Source: Candidatus Azambacteria bacterium | GTDB taxonomy: Bacteria; Patescibacteriota; Minisyncoccia; GWC2-36-17; M10-OD1-4 | Reading direction: 5' to 3' | NCBI GenBank assembly: GCA_016200995.1 | Contig: JACQDS010000061.1 | Span: forward strand, 1-15,016 | Length of the DNA: 15,016 bases | Shown here: in pieces, positions 13,139-15,016 of the stretch | How positions within the stretch are numbered: the first letter of the stretch is position 1 | Layout of the letters: each line of letters starts with the position of its first letter | Notes under the pieces: generated by a model | The model's input: the letters and a program-made list of their open reading frames with translations, nothing else | What the model was told of the DNA's origin: nothing | Databases searched by the model: none | Translations under genes and position numbers: made by a program

Positions 13139-13555
13139 TCAATTCCGAAAATATTCAGGTATGTTTCCTGCTGTCCGGCAAATGACGCGGAAGGGAGGTC
13201 TTCTGCGGTGGCTTCCTAAATTTTGGTATGCTTCAGACACATCTCTTTTCAATTCCTCGGGGAATTCTCCGGAAAGTATCAGCTGTCTGACAGCCTTGCC
13301 TCTTTTTTGCAGGTCTTTTATATTTTTAGCGTCTAGTCCTTCCAGCGCGCTATGGATCTTTTCTTTAAGATCATTTTTTTCAATGAAATATTGATAGGCG
13401 TAAGATGTCAGCGCAAATCCGTTCGGCACATTTACTCCAAGGCGGGTAAGGTTTTGATACATTTCTCCCAAAGAGGCGTTTTTTCCGCCGACGAGACCGA
13501 CATCTTGCATTCCGACCTGATCAAACCACAATACAAATTGTTTTTCTTTGTTCAT
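13139..13555 (-). CDS. ppsA: Phosphoenolpyruvate synthase, N-terminal part of a split gene
   Basis: Residues 1-114 are the start of the ATP-grasp domain: VLWFDQVGMQDVGLVGGKNASLGEM (8-32), NVPNGFALTSYAY (42-54), then helices to SEAYQNLG (107-114). Residues 115-138 have no relation to the family; the same DNA one base over reads ATAEDLPSASFAGQQETYLN, which is what should follow. The segment normally in between, ending in the conserved VRSS that helps bind ATP, is absent, about 15-17 codons. So a small deletion with frameshift lies at about 13213. The gene starts four bases after the glycerate kinase stop. The N-terminus is typical; a working enzyme cannot be made from these two frames as given. 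Confidence 0.82.
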   Translation of the reverse strand: MNKEKQFVLWFDQVGMQDVGLVGGKNASLGEMYQNLTRLGVNVPNGFALTSYAYQYFIEKNDLKEKIHSALEGLDAKNIKDLQKRGKAVRQLILSGEFPEELKRDVSEAYQNLGSHRRRPPFRVICRTAGNIPEYFRN

Positions 13556-13559
13556 AAAA

Positions 13560-14825
13560 TTATTTTAATGGTTTCTTATACGCTAAAAATATATCCGAGA
13601 CGTTCATTCCGGTCTTGCCGGTGATGATCTGATCTTTTGTTTTTTCAAAAAAGTTAAAGGAATCATTCCCATTAATATATTTTTTAATATCCAGTTTTTC
13701 TTTTTTGGATTTTTTCAGAGTTTCGCCGTCTGCGATCGCGCCGGCCGCTTCAGTGTAGTCGTAGCCGTCCGAAGCGCAGGAGATCACGATATTGCCGTCC
13801 TCAATCATTTCCAATGTGCTCAGCGCAACCTGCTGATTTCTTCCGCCTTTGCCGCTTCCTTTTATCTTTACCGTTGTCTCTCCGCCAGCAAGAAGAATTT
13901 CCCCGGGTTTTGTGTTTTCAAGCAGAAATTTTCCGGTGGTATTCGCATCCATCTGAATATCCCTGCCAAGAGCCTTGGCAAAAATCCCAAGCTCTTTTGC
14001 TTTTTTTAGCATTGCGATTATCGTTGTTTTGTTTGAACAGATAAGAAAGTTGTGAACATTTTTAAAGTATCTCTCTTCTTTTGGCGTCTCAAAAAGCTCG
14101 CCGGCATAGTTGATCTCATACTCCTTTAAGATGTTTTTTGCCTCTTTAATGGTAGTTTTGTCTTTTACCGTAGGCCCGGAAGCGATCATTCCGATGTCAT
14201 TGCCGGGGACATCGGAAAAGAGAAGCCCGATGATAGTTGCCGGATAAGCTATTTTTGCAAGACCGCCGCCTTTTACGACGGAAAGATGTTTTCTGACGGT
14301 GTTTATCTCTTCTATCGCCGCGCCTTTTTTTGTCAGCTCTTTGAATATCTCTACGCCGGCTTCGCATTCTGTTTCGTAAGGCAGGCAAAAGAGGGAAGAG
14401 CCGCCGCCGGATATCACAGCGATGACAAGGTCGGTATTTTTCAAGTTGCTTAATATAGATACCACCGCTTTTGAAAAGGCGGCGTTTTTTTCGGATGGAT
14501 AGGGGTGTGTGCCGGTGGTATGCTCTATCATCTTCAGCTCTTTATCGGAGACATCTATGCAATAGCCTTTTGTTATCTTGTCTTCCAAAACGCTTTCCAG
14601 AAATTTGCAGGCATCTCCGGCGGCTTTGCCTATCGCCGTTATTATTATTCTTTCGTATTTTGAAAGATCAAAGTTTTTTTTCTGAACGGTCAAAATTTCT
14701 CCGGATCTTTTTATCTCCGCGCCCAAAACAATTTCAGACCTTGTTTGTTCAAGTCCATGATCAAGTATCTCAAGAAGAATCTTTCTTTCCGGCGTTATTG
14801 AAAGCTCTTTTATATTTTTTATCAT
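13560..14825 (-). CDS. Glycerate 2-kinase, DUF4147 / MOFRL type
   Basis: Phosphorylates glycerate, giving 2-phosphoglycerate for the lower part of glycolysis. The 421 residues are full length for the family. Conserved blocks appear in order: AIGKAAGDA (64-72), GTHPYPSE (105-112), VISGGGSSLF (137-146), NTVRKHLSVVKGGGLA (175-190), LFSDVPGND (202-210), IASGPTV (214-220), LLAGGETTVK and GKGGRNQQVA in the C-terminal domain, then SDGYDYTEAAGA. No damage is visible, unlike its two downstream neighbours. It heads the operon, with ppsA following by four bases. Promoter TTGAGA-N16-TAAAAT at 14832-14859 puts ATG 14825 six bases after the -10 box, so the message is probably leaderless. Confidence 0.92.
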   Translation of the reverse strand: MIKNIKELSITPERKILLEILDHGLEQTRSEIVLGAEIKRSGEILTVQKKNFDLSKYERIIITAIGKAAGDACKFLESVLEDKITKGYCIDVSDKELKMIEHTTGTHPYPSEKNAAFSKAVVSILSNLKNTDLVIAVISGGGSSLFCLPYETECEAGVEIFKELTKKGAAIEEINTVRKHLSVVKGGGLAKIAYPATIIGLLFSDVPGNDIGMIASGPTVKDKTTIKEAKNILKEYEINYAGELFETPKEERYFKNVHNFLICSNKTTIIAMLKKAKELGIFAKALGRDIQMDANTTGKFLLENTKPGEILLAGGETTVKIKGSGKGGRNQQVALSTLEMIEDGNIVISCASDGYDYTEAAGAIADGETLKKSKKEKLDIKKYINGNDSFNFFEKTKDQIITGKTGMNVSDIFLAYKKPLK

Positions 14826-14831
14826 ACTTAT

Positions 14832-14859
14832 ATTTTATCAAATTTTTGAAGCATCTCAA
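14832..14859 (-). promoter_or_regulatory. Promoter of the glycerate kinase operon, leaderless geometry
   Basis: On the minus strand TTGAGA (14854-14859), 16-base spacer, TAAAAT (14832-14837), then six bases to the ATG. Divergent from the promoter at 14868-14895, with eight bases between the two -35 boxes. Confidence 0.6.
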
Positions 14860-14867
14860 AATAAATG

Positions 14868-14895
14868 TTGACAAATATTTTTTAATCGGTATCAT
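14868..14895 (+). promoter_or_regulatory. Promoter of the right-edge secreted protein
   Basis: TTGACA (14868-14873), 16-base spacer, TATCAT (14890-14895). It predicts a start near 14902 and a leader of roughly 48 bases carrying a hairpin and a good Shine-Dalgarno. Confidence 0.65.
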
Positions 14896-14902
14896 TGCAT
14901 TT

Positions 14903-14923
14903 GGCATTTTGTTATGCCTTTTT
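14903..14923 (+). promoter_or_regulatory. Leader hairpin with T run at the transcript start
   Basis: GGCAT (14903-14907) and ATGCC (14914-14918) form a 5-bp stem followed by five T residues, directly at the predicted transcript start. It resembles a weak terminator or attenuator, and parallels the hairpin at 881-908 ahead of the other secreted-protein gene. Confidence 0.35.
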
Positions 14924-14949
14924 CACTTTTTCAACAAAGGAGATCTACA

Positions 14950-15016
14950 ATGAAGAAGTTTGCTGTTGTTTTGCCTCTTGCTCTTTTTTCATCTTGTGCT
15001 TTTGCCGGCGCTTCGC
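14950..15016 (+). CDS. Secreted protein, 3'-partial at the window edge
   Basis: Only 22 residues are visible: a signal peptide with MKKF as basic start, a hydrophobic core AVVLPLALF, and a signal-peptidase-I-like end AFA before GAS. The cysteine in LFSSCAFA makes a lipoprotein signal a weaker alternative. AGGAG at 14938-14942, seven bases from the ATG, is a good ribosome site, one of few in the window. The mature protein lies outside the window, so the function is unknown. Confidence 0.75.
   Translation, partial: MKKFAVVLPLALFSSCAFAGAS

Noticed and set aside
1..15016. CRISPR arrays, IS elements, integrases or phage genes
   Set aside because: No spaced direct-repeat array and no transposase, integrase or phage-like protein can be found in any substantial frame. 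Repeats present are short palindromes only.

Overview
The window reads as part of a small, AT-rich genome of the Candidate Phyla Radiation (Patescibacteria), most likely a Parcubacteria-type lineage. The grounds are a short IF2 that begins almost at its G domain, a DUF4446-infB-rbfA-tRNA block, an exported DsbA-like protein next to a DUF3105 protein, a glycerate kinase / PEP synthase / D-2-hydroxyacid dehydrogenase row, frequent leaderless-looking starts, and a short dispersed repeat translated inside a housekeeping gene. TGA ends infB and the DUF4446 gene inside ATGA overlaps, so the standard bacterial code applies. The lineage is inferred from gene content, not from a tree.

Left part (1-3480, plus strand): a hypothetical protein, a secreted 3D-domain protein behind a near-consensus promoter and a leader hairpin, a structured leader with a 27-codon ORF, a small Cys/Met-rich membrane protein, a membrane-anchored DsbA-like oxidoreductase and a DUF3105 protein. 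Middle part (3480-7050): an ABC-2 type exporter (ATPase and permease) whose junction looks deleted, glutamate racemase murI convergent to it, and an MFS transporter divergent from murI. Right part (7050-14825, minus strand): tRNA-Leu(TAA), tRNA-Cys(GCA), rbfA, infB, DUF4446, an 83-residue unknown protein, tRNA-Ser(CGA), then a lower-glycolysis operon transcribed glycerate 2-kinase, PEP synthase, 2-hydroxyacid dehydrogenase. The right edge holds the start of another secreted protein. No intergenic gap exceeds about 300 bases.

The operon would link glycerate to 2-phosphoglycerate, PEP to pyruvate, and pyruvate to lactate. The rbfA/infB block serves ribosome maturation and initiation. The exporter, MFS protein, DsbA-like protein and DUF3105 protein act at the cell envelope.

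The most unusual feature is the number of genes that look damaged. ppsA is split by a frameshifting deletion. The ATPase/permease junction and the ppsA/dehydrogenase junction each lack the 5' end of the downstream gene, and the upstream gene ends in a tail that is the downstream gene read out of frame. The MFS gene has TAG directly after its only plausible ATG. The 3D protein's signal peptide sits in another frame. Either this is real decay or polymorphism, or the assembly has small errors; raw reads would decide. I see no CRISPR array, IS element or phage gene, and no clear case for a new defence or biosynthetic system.
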